Source of the DNA: Massilia sp. Root418 | GTDB taxonomy: Bacteria > Pseudomonadota > Gammaproteobacteria > Burkholderiales > Burkholderiaceae_D | Assembly: GCF_001425265.1 (NCBI RefSeq) | Contig: NZ_LMEC01000011.1 | Location: forward strand, 125,585 to 189,584 | Reading direction: 5' to 3' | Length of the DNA: 64,000 nucleotides | In this document: positions 61,916-64,000 of the stretch, piece by piece | Layout: every line of letters starts with the position of its first letter | Numbering within the stretch: the stretch's first letter is position 1 | Made by a program: the position numbers and the translations under genes | The notes under the pieces: generated by a model | What the model saw: the letters and a program-made list of their open reading frames with translations, nothing else | Told to the model about the DNA's origin: nothing | Databases searched by the model: none

Positions 61916-62398
61916 TCAGGCGGGCTTGTCCAGGTTTTGCTTCACCTGCTGCAGCAGTTCCAGCAGCGCCTGCTGCTGCTGCGCGCTCATGCCGCGCACG
62001 GCTTGCGCGTTCAGGATTTCCGCTTCGCGCTGCGCCGCCTGCTGGATGGCGCGGCCGGCGTCGGTGAGGGACAACCGGGTATTGCGGCGGTCGGCGGCGT
62101 CGGCCTCGCCCTGCAGCAGGCCGCGCTCGCGCAGCGCCGTGATCAGGCGCGCCAACTGGGCCTTGTCGCGCCCGCTGTGCCGCGCCAGGTCGCTTTGCGT
62201 GGTTCCGGGCCGGTGGCCGAAATAGCTCAGCACTTTCGCCTCCATGTGGGTCAGCTCGTGCTGGCCGTCGCGCAGGGCCTGGAATTGCTGGGTCTTGTAC
62301 TGGTGCATGATGGTATGGACCAGCTCCAATACCGCGTCCGGCCGCTGTTCGCGGCAATGGTTGACATTGTCATTCGATTCGGGGATGATGGGTGACAT
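61916..62398 (-). CDS. MarR-family transcriptional regulator
   Basis: 160 aa from ATG 62398. Winged HTH: THMEAKVLSYFGHRPGTTQSDLARHSGRDKAQLARLITALRERGLL in segments (about 52-98), wing ADAADRRNTRLSLT, then a Gln-rich dimer helix. No ribosome site at 62398, and the first 15 codons overlap two operator palindromes, so a start further in (for example near the VLELVHTIMHQ segment) is possible. Divergent from the siderophore-interacting reductase. Confidence 0.87.
   Translation of the reverse strand: MSPIIPESNDNVNHCREQRPDAVLELVHTIMHQYKTQQFQALRDGQHELTHMEAKVLSYFGHRPGTTQSDLARHSGRDKAQLARLITALRERGLLQGEADAADRRNTRLSLTDAGRAIQQAAQREAEILNAQAVRGMSAQQQQALLELLQQVKQNLDKPA
62362..62372. promoter_or_regulatory. 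Operator palindrome 1 of the MarR/reductase region
   Basis: TGACATTGTCA: 5-bp arms around a single T. It overlaps a TTGACA -35 element (62361-62366) whose -10 would be GATGAT (62384-62389), directed toward the reductase. Same sequence as 62393-62403, 31 bp apart. Confidence 0.7.
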
Positions 62399-62403
62399 TG
62401 TCA
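62393..62403. promoter_or_regulatory. Operator palindrome 2 of the MarR/reductase region
   Basis: TGACATTGTCA, identical to the copy 31 bp away, about three helical turns, so both face the same side. It overlaps the MarR start codon. Fits autorepression by the MarR protein. Confidence 0.7.
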
Positions 62404-62424
62404 ATCAATTGGAAAAGTAAAGAC

Positions 62425-63159
62425 ATGAGTATAGACTCTCCCGTCAGCCGTGTGCAGCGCGTGCGCCACGAGCTCAAGATCCGCCAGGTGGAGGTGGTGC
62501 GCGTGCGCGCCATCGGCAGCCATTTCCGCGCCATCACCTTCGGCGGCCCCGCGCTGCAGGACTTCCACAGCGCCTCCTTCGACGACCACGTCAAGTTCAT
62601 CCTCGGCGAAGGGCCGGATGCAGCGAAGCGCGACTACACGCCGCGCAGTTTCGATCCCGTGGCGGGCGAGCTGGTGATCGAGTTCGCGCTGCACGGCGAC
62701 GGCCCCTGTGCGGCATGGGCGGCGCAGGCTGCGCCGGGCCAGCGCGTCATCATCGGCGGTCCGCGCGGCTCGCTCATCATCCCGGTCGACTACGAATGGC
62801 ATCTGCTGGTGGGCGACGAAACCGGTTTGCCGGCCATTTCGCGCCGCCTCGAAGAACTGCCGCGCGGCGCGCGCGCCACCGTCATCGTGAAGGTGGAGGA
62901 TGCGGCGGACCGCCGCGCCTTCGCCGGCGAGGCAGCGCCCGACGTGCGCTGGGTCGCCAGCGACGCGGAGCTGCTGGCCGCCGTGCAGGCCTGGCCGCTG
63001 CCTGCCGGCGACGGCTACGCCTGGTGCGCGGGCGAGGCTGCCACCATGGCCGCCGTACGCCACGAGCTGGTCGGCGTGAAAGGCCTGGGCAAGCACGCCA
63101 TCCGCGCCGCCGCGTACTGGAAGCGCGGCGGCAGCGGCTATCACGAGAACCTGGAGTAG
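62425..63159 (+). CDS. Siderophore-interacting protein (ferric-siderophore reductase)
   Basis: 244 aa, SIP/ViuB/YqjH family. FAD-binding half with FRAITFGGPALQDF and RDYTPRSFDP (RxYTxR) and then the NAD(P)-binding half with VGDETGLPAISRRLEELP and AWCAGEAATMAAVRHEL and the C-terminal YWKRGGSGYHE. Releases iron from imported ferric siderophores in the cytosol. GGAAAAG before ATG 62425. Divergent MarR and double operator suggest metal or siderophore control. The 3' end overlaps the MFS gene by 19 bp. Confidence 0.93.
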   Translation: MSIDSPVSRVQRVRHELKIRQVEVVRVRAIGSHFRAITFGGPALQDFHSASFDDHVKFILGEGPDAAKRDYTPRSFDPVAGELVIEFALHGDGPCAAWAAQAAPGQRVIIGGPRGSLIIPVDYEWHLLVGDETGLPAISRRLEELPRGARATVIVKVEDAADRRAFAGEAAPDVRWVASDAELLAAVQAWPLPAGDGYAWCAGEAATMAAVRHELVGVKGLGKHAIRAAAYWKRGGSGYHENLE

Positions 63160-64000
63160 GCCGCGCAGGCCGGCGCGCGGCGGGGCAGGGTGATGGCCCA
63201 GAACAGCAGCGCCGCCAGGCTCACGGCCGCGCCCAGCGCGCATACGCCCAGCCAGCCGGCCGCCGCGTACATGCGGGTGGAGGCCACGGCGCCCAGCCCG
63301 CTGCCGGCGGCGTAGAACATCATGTAGCAGCCCACCACGCGGCTGTGAGCCTGCGGATGGCGGCTGAAGATCATGCTCTGGTTGGTAACGTGGATGGCCT
63401 GGCCCGCCAGGTCGAGCACGATGATGCCGGCCACCAGCGCCCACAGCGATTGTCCGGTGAATGCCAGCGGCAGCCAGGCCGCCACCAGCAGGGCCAGCGC
63501 CACGCCGCTGGTGCGCTGGCCCAGGCCCCGGTCGGCCATGCTCCCGGTGCGCGACGCCGCCAGCGCGCCGATTACGCCGACCAGTCCGAACGCGCCGATG
63601 GCCGAGTGCGACAGCGCATGGGGCGGGGCGCTCAGCGGCAGCACCAGCGCGGTCCAGAAGATGCTCAGCGCGCCGAACATCAGCATGGCGATGGTGCCGC
63701 GCACTTGCAGTGTGCGGTCGTTGAGCAGCATGGCCAGCATGGAGCGCAGCAGTTGCGCGTAGCGCAGGGCCATGCTCCCTGCTGGCGCAGTTGCGGCCGG
63801 CGTGGCGGCGGTTGACGCCTCCGCCGGGGCGGCGTTGCCAGCGCCCGGCATGGGGCTGGCCGGGCGCGCCCCCGCGCCGACGCTGGGCGCCGGGCGCTGC
63901 GCGGGCAGGGCGCGCCACAGCACGGCCGCCAGCACCAGCGCCAGCGCGGCCGAGGTCCAGTAGACCGCGCGCCAGCCGGCGAGGTCGGCCAGCAAGCCCG
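63141..64000 (-). CDS. MFS transporter, C-terminal part
   Basis: About 286 codons; the N-terminal part lies beyond the right edge. Seven or eight hydrophobic helices with a long Pro/Ala/Gly-rich cytoplasmic loop in the middle (encoded about 63780-63900). Ends in a typical helix 12. By family resemblance a YnfM/AraJ-like drug or metabolite exporter. The loop is unusually long and repetitive. Whether it belongs with the siderophore gene (they are convergent) cannot be told. Confidence 0.85.
   Translation of the reverse strand, partial: GLLADLAGWRAVYWTSAALALVLAAVLWRALPAQRPAPSVGAGARPASPMPGAGNAAPAEASTAATPAATAPAGSMALRYAQLLRSMLAMLLNDRTLQVRGTIAMLMFGALSIFWTALVLPLSAPPHALSHSAIGAFGLVGVIGALAASRTGSMADRGLGQRTSGVALALLVAAWLPLAFTGQSLWALVAGIIVLDLAGQAIHVTNQSMIFSRHPQAHSRVVGCYMMFYAAGSGLGAVASTRMYAAAGWLGVCALGAAVSLAALLFWAITLPRRAPACAAYSRFS

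Overview
The window is GC-rich chromosomal DNA from a betaproteobacterium. Family-level resemblance points to Oxalobacteraceae (Massilia, Duganella or a relative). The rpsU-yqeY-dnaG-rpoD block, the tsaE-amiC group, GC-biased third codon positions and long antisense open frames all fit. This is inference from gene content, not a search result. Nearly all of it is core chromosome: I see no prophage, transposase, plasmid or CRISPR array.

Layout. 0-2 kb: an HD hydrolase (cut by the edge), a small coupled protein, cyanase cynS behind a sigma-54 promoter, and an overlapping Rrf2/MarR regulator pair. 2-8 kb: a complete RND efflux operon (adaptor, pump, outer-membrane channel) with its own promoter and operator. 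8-18 kb: two tRNA-Met genes, miaA, mutL, a cyclophilin, DedA, an alpha-carbonic anhydrase, a mutarotase, amiC, tsaE and queG. 18-25.5 kb: a CPBP protease with a MarR regulator, then a FixJ-type two-component system divergent from a DctPQM TRAP transporter. 25.5-28.3 kb: a decayed AT-richer remnant, an alkyltransferase, xerD, a 57-residue protein and an Ig-like lipoprotein. 28.3-33.6 kb: a second RND operon whose third gene is a secreted protein of unknown function instead of a channel. 33.7-42 kb: two GGDEF proteins (one also EAL, the other with a degenerate site), a nuclease-fold protein, a YbaK-type deacylase, plsY, a FrnE-like DsbA protein, DUF427 and a membrane hydrolase. 42-49 kb: a potassium channel, SDR, two LysR regulators and a sigma-54-driven nitrate/cyanate-type ABC transporter. 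49-60 kb: tsaD, a short NirD-like protein, aroG, ybiB, a BaiN-type flavoprotein, rpsU, yqeY, dnaG and rpoD. 60-64 kb: a CAU-anticodon tRNA (probably Ile2), a DUF4242 protein, a dehalogenase-like hydrolase, and a MarR regulator divergent from a siderophore-interacting reductase, ending in a partial MFS transporter.

Themes. Many genes serve tRNA: miaA, tsaE, tsaD, queG, the YbaK-type deacylase and three tRNA genes with CAU anticodons. Nitrogen scavenging is split between cynS and the ABC transporter 45 kb away. Both have a sigma-54 promoter and the transporter has a well-placed NtrC-like site, so I infer a shared nitrogen-starvation regulon.

The most striking structure is non-coding. Sixteen copies of a REP-like palindrome built on GGCGGGTTA/TAACCCGCC lie at nine loci, mostly between convergent genes and mostly as inverted pairs. 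Five genes end on a stop codon lying inside such an element. One pair flanks a 9-bp minisatellite. A second, unrelated nested palindrome occurs twice (near 42.2 and 50.6 kb).
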